Shown piece after piece: positions 27,001 through 39,000 of a stretch of 64,000 bases of DNA. The stretch lies in NCBI GenBank assembly GCA_024867545.1, contig JANFNE010000012.1, positions 806,001 through 870,000 on the forward strand, written 5' to 3'. Position numbers and translations under genes: made by a program. The notes under the pieces were generated by a model. That model saw only the letters and a program-made list of their open reading frames with translations. It did no database searches and was not told the origin of the DNA. Position 1 is the stretch's first letter; each line of letters begins with the position of its first letter. The stretch is from Phytopythium helicoides. Lineage: Eukaryota > Oomycota > Peronosporomycetes > Pythiales > Pythiaceae.

Positions 27001-30000
27001 GGACAAGGTGTCCGTGTCTAGCGTGCAAGGCGAGTCTGCGGACGTGCCTGTGTGGGACTGGCGGTCTTTGGTTGCGAGCTCGCTGTCGCTGTCACCGTCC
27101 GAGTCTCAGCCGCAGTTGCTGCCGACGTGGTGGGACGAGTACTGGTCGGTGAGCGTGGAGCTTCGCGGAAGCGACGTGTCGGATGTGTCGGAGTGGGTGG
27201 AGTCTGCACAATGGGAAGGGTCTGACTCTGGCGTGACGGTGACGAGCGTGGGGGCGACGAGTAGCAGCGGTCGGGGCGTGGTTCGCGTGTCTCCGGCCGC
27301 GCTGTCGTCTGCGGCGTGGCAGTCAAGCGGCGTTCTGAGCTTGTTGCCGACGGCGAGTGTGTCGGGCGTGTTTCGCGGGTCGCTGGTGTACGTGTTCCGC
27401 GGGAAGCAGTGGTCGGGCGAAGCGCAAGTGTCTCGGCTGGTCGAGATCGAGTGGACGCGACGCGCGTCGCCGGCGGAGTCGATGGACATTGTGTTGGGTC
27501 CACTGGTGGAGCGTTCCGTGATCTTCGCGAACGCGTCTGTGGTGGTGCCTGTGCTGGATATGGCGAAGGCATCGTTGGTGCGTGGGTGGCGGTCGCTGTC
27601 GGAGTCTGGCGCGGCGTCGTTGTCGTCTTCACCGCCGTCTTCTTCGTGCTCGCTGGCGTCGATGCTGTCCGAGTCAGGCGTATCGTCGTTCAAGGTGGAG
27701 CGTGTGAGTCTCTCTGTGCCGTCGTGGAGCGGTGTGGCTCTGATGCGGCGGTCGCACGGCAGTCATGGGAGCCGTTCGAGAGCACAGCATGCGTGGATGT
27801 CCGTGGGCGAGAGCTATGATGTGTCTGTGTCGGACATGGTCGAGCTCGGCGACGAGTCTTTTGCTCTGGTGCCGCGCAACTTGGTACCGGAGCAGGTGAC
27901 GCTGCTCGTGAACGTGACGGTTCAGTTCGATGTTGATTTGTACCAGCAGAGAGATGTCTGTTTTGGTAGTTTGGGTGAGGCCCGGAGGAGGCGAAATGCG
28001 CGAGCAGTGGTGTTGTGGCGTTATGATATTGATCGCGTACCTGATCCGAGAACCTGCATTGAGAAGTATTGGGAGAGCAACCGTGTTGTCGAGTTTGAAG
28101 AGGATTCTGTTGTTCACGCTCTGCTGTATCCTCGACGTTGCGAGTATGTCGCAGATGACTCGCAAGCATTTTGGCGTTTTGTTGGCGTGAAGATGTCGGT
28201 GAATGATGTGGGTGGTTTGGGCGCGATTGGATACGATGGTAAACTGCACACTGATAATCTGGTGTCTGGGATGCTTTTCTTGTCGACGAATGAGTCGAGC
28301 GTGGCATCATTTTATCCAAAACTTGGTTTTTCTGGAGTCGTGCGCGTATCAATATCATATAAGTTTTCAGCTCTGCACTCAACCCAAGAAATCAGCGCGA
28401 CCTCAGTCATATTTGTTTACTGGCGACCACACGAGCTTGTTGTATCTCCAATGCAAATTAGCTTGCGCGGAGATGAAGGTGGAAGTCTCGAGATTCCGTC
28501 CTTAACACTTGATGATATGATCACGCCTATTTTCTCAGATGAAAGGTACCATCGCAAATTCGTTTTGAGCATGGATTCGTCATCTATCGACTTTGATGTA
28601 AATTTGGCACCAAATGGATCAGTTGTGCTGGTACCGATGAAACGATATTTTTCAGGGTTCGCCAATCTTCAACTGAAGGTTATTTTGACAGGAAAAGACG
28701 CTACAAAGTCAGCAGACACCTCATTCGACCAATTCAACGCATTACCAAATGTGACGATGACTTTAACAGTTGATATCTTCCTGGCACCTGTAGCCAATGC
28801 TCCTATCTTCAACTTGATTGTTGCAAGGCCCTACGTAGCAGCCAAAAACGCGATAACGTTTCAGATCGAGAACTTGAGCTTAGTTGATGACGACGGATCG
28901 GAAGAACTCACTAGTCGGATGGTTGTTTCGAGTGCGAGCATTCTAGCTGCTGTTTACTTCAACGATGAGCGCGCTATTCTTTTTGGGAATGATAGCAATG
29001 GTGCCGAGTATGTTCTGCCAATTGATGCAAAAACTGACCAAAAAGCGTTGACAGTGACATTGCTTCCAGGGAATAATTGCTCCAGCACTATTGACATTAT
29101 AATTATCGCCTCTTCTCGGGAGATCTTTTTCACCAATGAGTCGAAACAAACGTCAGCTACACTCATGGAACATGCTACGGTCGGATGGAACATTGAACCT
29201 AACGTCGAGTACAAATATTCATTGGAACTGTGGTACGAGACCCAACAAGGCCACAATCTAGCATTCTCGACTGAAGAGCTTTACGAAGCAGCTGAATATG
29301 AGATGAACAGTACAGATATTCGGTTGGAAAATCTTCGATTCCTTCGGGACGACGGAGTGACAATTGAATCTGTTCAGTTCACGGGGTCCAATGATAGTGA
29401 TTGCCTGATTTGCATCAATACAGAGTTTTCGCTTCTTGGTGCACCTCTCCTGGACTGCGCCAGAACTGACACTGTAAATGTCATTTTCTCTGAACGATTC
29501 AGTGGACATGCCACACTTTGCATTACATTTGATGTCGTTGATCTCTTGGGAGGAATCATTCATGCGATGGCAACTGTTCATTTCTCGGTTTTCCCTGAAG
29601 CGATAGCCCCGGTCCTCGCCGCTACCTCTATGGTTGCAAATCCGACTAAGATCGGTATCAATAGATGGCTCACTCTGGATCTGTTTAGCCCACCTAACAC
29701 AGATCTGACATTTGATGCAAATGTAATCACCTTGGCGCTTCAGAGCACCGACGATGGCGCTAATTTTGTTGTGCTAAGCAATTACGCGTCGCTGTGGATG
29801 GCTAAGTCCGACATCGGACTTGTGCAACCACTCAGTTTCGGCGAATACAGCTTTATCCCAGATAAAACAAATGAGGCAAATTTTGCTGTGGTTCCGCCAC
29901 TTGATTTTGTTGGATCCACATCTTTTGAAATCAAGTCGATATCAACTGTGTCCAATCTAATTCCCGTGAAATCCACTGCGGAAGAGCCAATGGAAAATCG

Positions 30001-33000
30001 CGAGCTAGATCTCGCCGCAGGGTTCTCAATATCAATTCGAATGCAACACATTCCAGTGGACTGGCGCCGTGCTCATCAACCGAACCTCGTCGTAAACGAA
30101 ACAAAATTTGAGGTCTACGAGGACGAAGAGATTATTCTAAATATTCTTGTTTCCAGCCTCGATATTAGTGACACAGATGATTCAGAAAGCTCGTTGCAGC
30201 TTGCTTTGCTCCTCCCCGAGCGGTGCGGGATCGCAGTGGAATGCGCTTTATCTGTTCTTGACGTGCCTGTAGTGGAAGATTATTTGAACAGCACCTACAC
30301 TATGATCCAGCTATCTTCTGACACCAGATCATGCATTTTCAGAGCTGAAGCTTTGCACGATCGTGATATCGTTGCACTGCTTCGTGCAACAGCTGTCGCC
30401 TACAACAGTTTTGCTGTTTCTGAACTTAGATTTTCTCTGACGTTTATACGCAAAGCCGTTATTGCGAATCTGACTCTGCAACCAGAAGTCATCCATTCGT
30501 TCGAAGATGAAATTTTGTCGTTTGATCTTTTGATTCTCGGTGGAATTGGGGAGGGAATGGCAGGGCGACTTATTTTGTTTGATCCAAACAAAATGGTTGA
30601 AGGAATGAATATCACAGTCAACCAAACAGTTGGCATGAAACAGTTGACATTCACATCGGGATCTCGGAATCTATTTATCGACTTAGATGCCCTTGGGGCT
30701 GATGCACGAGGAGACATAAGTGGACGGGTTGATATTACCCCTGTTTCAAAGCTTGCAGGAAAGTTTGCGATAGAAGTGTTGGTGCTGGCAGCAACAGAGG
30801 ATATTGGCGCGCATTTTTTCGCTGGTGATTGTTTTCTCAACGCAGTCAACAGCTTGGAGGTTGAAACATGTGCTCCACTTGGGAGAAAGAAATCACTTGC
30901 AGCTACTACAAAGATCCTTTCCACGATCGTGATGCCTGTTGCGACACCGCTACGCATTGTACTGAAACCAACATATCCTTGGACAGTTGAAAATATTCCT
31001 GTCGAGGTTCAGGTATCGAATACGAGTCTATCAGACTTGGACGGCTCCGAGACTGGTTCTATTTTACTTGAGTGCAACGACGCTGCCTGGAAAGAGATTC
31101 TTGTTGACGGATTTTCCACCCAACCACTAAAGGGAAATTATACAAACTCCACGACGTATGAGCTCATGGAATTGAGGGTTGATAGCCCTGATAGCTTCAA
31201 TTTTACGCTGATCCCACCCGACTTCTTCTCTGGCGATGTCATCTGCAGCATGCATGTTCACATTATTGATCAGAGCGATGGAATGGTAGCAGTTGATCAC
31301 AGCGTTGTCGAATTTGCTGTGGGGGTGGATCCTGTGGCATCGACTCCATCACTGTATATTGAGAACACTTCCATGCACGTTTTGGAGGATGATATCATCG
31401 TCGTCGATGGAGTAGAAGCTGTGCTGTCAGATGTTGATGGGTCAGAGCGCATGTGCCTTGGAGTCGAGATCGCAGAAAATGTAACCTCGGTAATATCTGT
31501 TTGGTGGCGCGAGAGCGGGATTGAAGCAACTCTAGCCACAGGAGAGTTTGGCAAGCCAACTTTCATGGCGTGCTTTATGGACCGAGTGTCTGTAGTTGAG
31601 TCACTTGAGATTACGGTTCTCTCAGGGTTTAGTGGTGACATACAGCTTTTCGTGAGAAGTTACTCGCAAGAACTGTCAATGATAAACTCCCTTGAAAATG
31701 TCGAATGGTCGACAACCATGGCTGCTTCTGAGCAGATATCAGTCATAGTGCAAGTATCGCCCATCTGCCACGATGCAACAGTTTCTCTCTCCCCGACTTC
31801 TTCGATTGCATACCCGCTTGGCGACGTGCGGCTTGACATTTTAGCCTTTACACCAGATCTCGACGGGTCTGAGAAGCTAACCGTTCGAATCACAATCAAC
31901 TCATCAGTTGTTGAGGACATCTTTCAGCTACAAGGTCACCTACTAGAACATAACTCTTCGTCGGAGATGGCAGAATATCAGCTTACATCAATCCCAACTG
32001 ATGTCAACCTATTCGAACAAACCGTCATAGTTATACCACGTGCCGATTTCGTTGGGTTCTTCACGGTGAACGTGACGGTGTGGACGACCGAGAGCGAGAC
32101 CGGTGAGCAAACAGCCGTGTCGGTAATCGCAAGCGTCCTGGTGGTGCCTGTGGACCCGGTCGTTCGACCGGTGGCGACAGTGTATGGGACGTCGAGCTCG
32201 TTTGTGCGCATTCCTTTCCGTCGGTTGGACAGTAAGATGGAGGTCGCAAGCCGCGAACATTTGGTGCTATACGTCGAGAACAGCACTCAGGTGACAGACG
32301 TGTACGCGGGTCTCACGCGCGTGGCGGCGTCGAGTGTCGAGTTCGGCAGCGCGGCCGTGTATATGATTCCGTACAGCCTGCGCGAGTCGATCAGCGTGCG
32401 TCCGAGCGCGACGTGGTCTGGATATGCACAGCTGCACCTGGTCGTGTCGACCGTTGCGTTCTCGTTCGAGTCGGGTTACAGTGCATTTGGGAGCACCGGC
32501 GACGGCGTGGCAGTCGCAGATGTGTCGTTGGTGTTGTCTCCGGCGGTGATGTTACCGACGTGGTATTCCATCGTGTCCGGCCGCAACGGTGTGGAGGTGT
32601 CAAGTAAGGCTCGGTCACTGAGCGTGTTGATGCCGGTTGATGTGGTGTCGAAAGCCGGGGCCTCTAGTGTTTCGGCGCATTTGTGGCTGCCACCAAGGAT
32701 GTCTCTGGACGCGGTCAAGTCGAACGTGAGTCTGCAACAAGCTCGAGTGGCGGTGCGCGGTCGCGAGCAGGTGTTGTACGAAGCTGTGGGTGTGGGTGGA
32801 CGTGGAGATAGCAGCACAGCCAACATTGCGATGGGTTTGACGGCGTGGTCCAGCATGCTGTTATCGGGGTCGCTGTCGTGGCGAGTGATGGTGAGTGCTC
32901 GCGACGTGTTGGGTCAGCGCGCAGTAGTGTCGTTTGCGGATTCTTCACTGGAAGTTGTGAGCGAAGCGGAGTCTGTGAAGCCTGCTTTCAGCGGCGTTGG

Positions 33001-36000
33001 TGTAGTTGCACGGAGCGGCACGCGTGTGTTTGAGGTTGCAGACGACCGGAATGTGAGCTTCCGGCTGTCGGACTTGGGTATTGCAAGCGCGTTGACGGAT
33101 CTGCTGTCAGTGGAATTGGAGTGGCCAGATGCGTCGGTGGCGTCGTTTGTCTCTATGAACGGCAGTGGGTCTTGGGATTGTGTCACATCTTCTCCGCGAG
33201 TTGGCATGGCAGTCGGAGCGTTGAGCACCTCCTGCGCCGTGGGAGAGATCGCTTCGATGGATTATCTCGATATTAATCTTGTACTCGTGCCACAGCCATA
33301 CCTCTCCCAACAGTTCTCGCTCACGGTTCGGACGGCCTCCCGTCTCCATCTGACGGGCTCTTCGTTCGCGTCGAGTTCTGTTGTTGAGAGTGAGGGAGCA
33401 TACTCCGTGTCCGTGTATCCGGTGCCGAACCGACCTACGCTAGTGCTGAATGCGACGGAGATCTCCGGAGAAGAAGAATTACCTGTGTATTTCACTATTG
33501 TGGAGAGTGGAACCCCAGATAAAGATGGGTCGGAGGTTGTGGCAATCGAGATCAAGCTGGATCTGTCAGTGGTGGCGGATATCGTCGTTGACGGTAACTT
33601 CTCGTTGAGTTGCTGGCTGGCAGTGCAAGGCTCGATGCGCGGCACATGTCGTCTACAGCCTTTGGACAGCAGCAACACGACCATGACTTTCGTGTCGAAC
33701 GTGACGATAACCCTCATCCCGGCACTCGACTACAGCGGTAGCTTTGGCGTCGACGTTACTACGACTTCGACTGAGAAGAGCACGGGGGAGTCCATTGCAA
33801 CGACAAAGACGGTGACTGTGAACATTGCTCCGATTACTGTAGCGGTGGCACCTGCTGTAGCGTGGTCAATGATGAATGCTTCGGCGCGTGAGAATGAAGC
33901 GCTGCTGGGCTCTGTGCAGCTCTTGGCGCCTGCTACTGCGAGCGCGCTGCTACGCTATCGTATCGTGATGCTGTATCCGGGTTTGATGTTGAAGCGGGTT
34001 ATGTACACTGACATTCGTAACGCGTCGAGCTTGGATGGCGGGTTTGTGTGCGTTCCGGAGCTTCTGAGCGACAGCACGACGGCGCGGTGCTTGAGCGAGT
34101 CGTTTATTGGCTCGACTGCATCCAGCACTGGTATAGTGTCTCAGTGGAGCTTACTACCAACGACGAGTTTTTCTGGTGTCATTCAGCTGCGCATGGTGGT
34201 AATAGCGTACACCCCTGATATCTCAAGCGCCTTCTTCCAGTCATCGTGTTTCCTGACTGCTGCGAATGCAGCAGATATGTTGTTGTGTCGATCGATGCGC
34301 GAGCGCAAGTCTTTTGTTGCGCAGGAGTATTTGGCTGGTCTGACAATCACCCCAGTGGCGGAAGCTAGTGTTGCGACTGTGTACTACCCAGACGACTTGG
34401 TGGTGGCTGAGAACGAGGTATTGACTTTATCAGTAGGGAATCTGTCTCTAGCCGACATCGATGGATCGGAGTACTTGACTGTGCATCTAGTGTGTCCCGG
34501 AGGCGAATGGAGTCGCGTTGGAGTCAAAGTTGGCAGCGGTGTCGAAAGCGAGGACCCAATTTATGTATCCGCCAACGGAACGTTTATGCTCGACACAATC
34601 TTTGCGACCGAGAGCACGCAGAATGGGTCTGCTACTCTTAATGTGAGCCTATACCCGATTGCATACTACTCCGGGACTGTCAACTGCGTGATCGAGGTGC
34701 ACGCTGTGGACCGCTCTGGTGCGTTCGTGGTTGAGGACGTCTCAAAGACAGCTCTCCGCGTGACCGTGGCTCCTGTTGCCAGTACTCCATTATTGGACGT
34801 GATGTCTGTGAGCGCGCAAGGACTTGAAGACTCGGCCGTGGCGACGGACGTGATCAGCGCTTCGCTAATTGATCGCGACGGGTCCGAGTTGCTGTGCCTT
34901 GTGTTCAACTTTTCCGGTAGCACGGACCACATCGTGTCGTTCGGGTGGGTGAAATCTGCGTCTGCATCTCTCACTGACGCAATTGCGTCGTCTGCGAGCC
35001 CCGTATCATGGTGTCAGTATGGATCGGTGTATGTCGTATGGCTGAGTGGTGCGCTGGACCTCATTGGTCGTGCGACCATTGTGCCTGTGACCGGTTTCAG
35101 TGGCCTGTTAAGCTGGAGTGTTCGTGCGGTGTCGATGGAGCTGGCGACCGTCGGCGGCAAGGACATGCTTGGTGCAATTACATCATGGTCTGCCTCAACG
35201 AGTGAGGTGTCGATGGCAGCACGCTTTACGCCAATTGTGCACGTGGCGGACATGAGTGTGACTCCTCTGTCGAGTGTGACGAAGCCGTTAATGCCGGTGC
35301 TATTCAATGTGTCGGCTTCGACTCGCGACCAAGACGGATCCGAATCTGTTGTGATAGTGGTGTCCGTGAACACATCAGCCGTCTTTTCGGTGACGTTATC
35401 GAATGGCAGTGGATCGACATCGTCCAGTGCGGGGGAGTTGTCCACGTTTGTATTTGCTCCAATGTCCGGTGAATCCGTCTGGTCAATTCTTCGGTCTGTG
35501 GCGATCATGCCACGCGCAGATTTCGTTGGGTTCTTCACGGTGAACGTGACGGTGTGGACGACCGAGAGCGAGACCGGTGAGCAAACAGCCGTGTCGGTAA
35601 TCGCAAGCGTCCTGGTGGTGCCTGTGGACCCGGTCGTTCGACCGGTGGCGACAGTGTATGGGACGTCGAGCTCGTTTGTGCGCATTCCTTTCCGTCGGTT
35701 GGACAGTAAGATGGAGGTCGCAAGCCGCGAACATTTGGTGCTATACGTCGAGAACAGCACTCAGGTGACAGACGTGTACGCGGGTCTCACGCGCGTGGCG
35801 GCGTCGAGTGTCGAGTTCGGCAGCGCGGCCGTGTATATGATTCCGTACAGCCTGCGCGAGTCGATCAGCGTGCGTCCGAGCGCGACGTGGTCTGGATATG
35901 CACAGCTGCACCTGGTCGTGTCGACCGTTGCGTTCTCGTTCGAGTCGGGTTACAGTGCATTTGGGAGCACCGGCGACGGCGTGGCAGTCGCAGATGTGTC

Positions 36001-39000
36001 GTTGGTGTTGTCTCCGGCGGTGATGTTACCGACGTGGTATTCCATCGTGTCCGGCCGCAACGGTGTGGAGGTGTCAAGTAAGGCTCGGTCACTGAGCGTG
36101 TTGATGCCGGTTGATGTGGTGTCGAAAGCCGGGGCCTCTAGTGTTTCGGCGCATTTGTGGCTGCCACCAAGGATGTCTCTGGACGCGGTCAAGTCGAACG
36201 TGAGTCTGCAACAAGCTCGAGTGGCGGTGCGCGGTCGCGAGCAGGTGTTGTACGAAGCTGTGGGTGTGGGTGGACGTGGAGATAGCAGCACAGCCAACAT
36301 TGCGATGGGTTTGACGGCGTGGTCCAGCATGCTGTTATCGGGGTCGCTGTCGTGGCGAGTGATGGTGAGTGCTCGCGACGTGTTGGGTCAGCGCGCAGTA
36401 GTGTCGTTTGCGGATTCTTCACTGGAGGTCGTGAGCGAAGCGGAGTCTGTGAAGCCTGCTTTCAGCGACGTTGGTGTAGTTGCACGGAGCAGCGCGCGTG
36501 TGTTTGAGGTTGCAGACGACCGGAATGTGAGCTTCCGGCTGTCAGACTTGGGTATTGCCAGCGCGTTGACGGATCTGCTATCAGTGGAATTGGAGTGGCC
36601 AGATGCGTCGGTGGCGTCATTTGTCCCTATGAATGGCAGTGGGTCTTGGGACTGTGTTACATCTTCTCCGCGAGTTGGCATGGCAGTCGGAGCGTTGAGC
36701 ACCTCCTGCACCGTGGGAGACATCGCTTCGATGGGTCATCTCGATATGAATCTTGTACTCGTGCCACAGCCATACCTCTCTCAACAGTTTGCGCTCACGG
36801 TTCGGACGGCCTCCCGTCTCCAACTGACGGGCTCTTCATTCACGTCGAGTTCTGTTGTTGAGAGTGAGGCAGCATACGCTGTGTCCGTGTATCCGGTGCC
36901 AAACCGACCAACGCTAGTGCTGAATGCGACGGAGATCTCTGGAGAGGAGGAGTTGCCGGTGCATTTCACTATTGTGGAGAGTGGAACCCCAGATAAAGAT
37001 GGGTCGGAGGTTGTGGCAATCGAGATCAAGCTGGATCTGTCAGTGGTGGCGGATATCGTCGTTGACGGCAACTTTTCGTTGAGTTGCTGGCTGCCAGCGC
37101 AAGGGTCGATGCGCGGCACATGCCGTCTACAGCCTTTGGGCAGCAGCAACACGACCATGACTTTCGTGTCGAACGTGACGATAACCCTCATCCCGGCACT
37201 TGACTACAGCGGTAGCTTTGGCGTCGACGTTACTACGACTTCGACTGAGAAGAGCACGGGGGAGTCCATTGCAACGACAAAGACAGTGACTGTGACCATC
37301 GCTCCGATGACTGTAGCGGTGGCACCTGCTGTGGCGTGGTCGATGATGAATGCTTCAGCGCGTGAAAATGAAGCGCTGTTGGGCTCTGTGCAGCTCTTGG
37401 CGCCTGCTACTGCGAGCGCGCTGCTACGTTATCGTATCGTGATGCTGTATCCGGGTTTGACGTTGAAGCGGGTTATGTACACTGACATCCGCAACGCGTC
37501 GAGCTTGGATGACGGGTTTGTATGCGTTCCGGTGCTTCTGAGCGACAATACGACAGCGCGGTGCTTGAGCGAGGCGTTTGTTGGCTCGACTGCACCCAGC
37601 ACTGGCATTGTGTCTCAGTGGAGCTTACTACCAACGACGAGTTTTTCTGGCGTCATTCAGCTGCGCATGGTGGTAATGGCGTACACCCCTGATATCTCAA
37701 ACGCCTTCTTCCAGTCATCATGTTTCCTGACTGCTGCGAATGCAGCAGATATGCTGTCGTGTCGATCGATGCGCGAGCACAAGTCTTTTGTTGCACAGGA
37801 GTATCTGGTTGGCCTGACAATCACCCCAGTGGCGGAAGCTAGTGTCGCGACTGTATACTATCCAGGTGACTTGGTGGTGGCTGAGAACGACGTATTGACT
37901 TTATCAGTAGGGAATCTGTCTCTAGCCGACGTCGATGGATCGGAGTACTTGACTGTGCTTCTAGTGTGTCCCGGGGGCGAATGGAGTCGCGTTGGAGTCA
38001 AAGTTGGCAGCGGTGTCGAAAGCGAAGACCCAATTTATGAATCCGCCAACGGAACGTTTATGCTCGACACAATCTTTGCGACCGAGAGCACGCAGAATGG
38101 GTCTTCTGCTCTTAGTGTGAGCCTGTACCCAATTGCATACTTCTCCGGGACGATCAACTGCGTGATCGAGGTACACGCTGTGGACCGCTCTGGTGCGTTC
38201 GTGGTTGAGGACGTCTCAAAGACAGCTCTCCACGTGACCGTAGTTCCTGTTGCCAGTACTCCATTGTTGGACGTGGTGTCTGTGAGCGCGCAAGGGCTTG
38301 AAGACTCGGTCGTGGCGACGGACGTGATCAGCGCTTCGCTGATTGATCGCGATGGGTCCGAGTTGCTGTGCCTTGTGTTCAACTTTTCCGGTGGTACGGA
38401 CCACATCGTGTCGTTTGGGTGGGTGGGATCTGCGTCTACATCTCTCACTGGCGCAGTCGCGTCGTCTGCGAGTCCCGTATCATGGCGTCAGTATGGATCG
38501 GTGTATGTCGTATGGCTGAGTGGTGCGCTGGACCTCATTGGTCGTGCGACCATTATGCCTGTGACCGGTTTCAGTGGTTTGCTAAGCTGGAGTGTTCGTG
38601 CTGTATCGATGGAGCTGGCGACCATCGGGGGCAAAGACATCCTCGCTGCAATCACAGCATGGTCTGCCTCAACGAGTGAGGTGTTGATGGCAGCACGCTT
38701 TACACCGATTGTGCACGTGGCGGACATGAGTGTGACTCCTTTGTCGAGTGTGACGAAGCCGTTAATGCCGGTGCTATTCAATGTGTCGGCCTCAACTCGC
38801 GATCAAGACGGATCAGAATCTGTCGTGATAGTGGTGTCCGTGAACACATCAGCCGTCTTTTCGGCGACGCTGTCGAATGGCAGCGGATCGACATCGTCCA
38901 GTGCGAGCGAGTTGTCCACGTTTGTGTTTGCTCCGACGTCCGGCGAATCCGTCTGGTCAATTCTTCGGTCTGTGGTGATCATGCCACGAGCCGATTTCGT

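Larger units (their letters stand above)
1..27916 (+). repeat. Tandem array, about 26 copies of a 1,074-bp in-frame coding repeat
   Basis: A landmark ATGTCGTCTTCGTCTGC recurs at 39, 1113, 2187, 3261 and so on every 1,074 bp (358 codons), the last at about 26,888. Each unit encodes two beta-rich Ig/cadherin-like half-modules that are rich in Ser and Val, with two N-glycosylation sequons (N-A-S and N-V-S) and only two Cys. The first eight units are almost identical by eye (one A/G site near 2,384). From about 9,200 onward units carry new variants: ATGTCG to GCGTCG near 9,206, GTGAGC to GTGGGC from 12,218, TCG to TGG near 14,168, GGC to GAC near 15,191. The array reaches the left window edge, so the true copy number is larger. 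It stops at about 27,916, where the text changes to a diverged but homologous module. Confidence 0.97.

Noticed and set aside
169..27633. Long minus-strand open frames (193-222 codons) and a 167-codon plus-strand frame recurring every 1,074 bp
   Set aside because: They are periodic shadows of the repeat coding frame in GC-rich DNA with few stop codons; their translations are Thr/Arg/Pro-rich and share nothing with known proteins.
1..27916. Array as a non-coding satellite or a transposon cluster
   Set aside because: The period is a multiple of three, the frame stays open over all units apart from artefact-like indels, and it joins a conserved receptor. No inverted ends, target duplications or transposase are seen.
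27930..28505. Plus-strand frames of 86 and 100 codons just after the array
   Set aside because: They lie in alternative frames inside the uninterrupted main frame, whose translation continues the module pattern.
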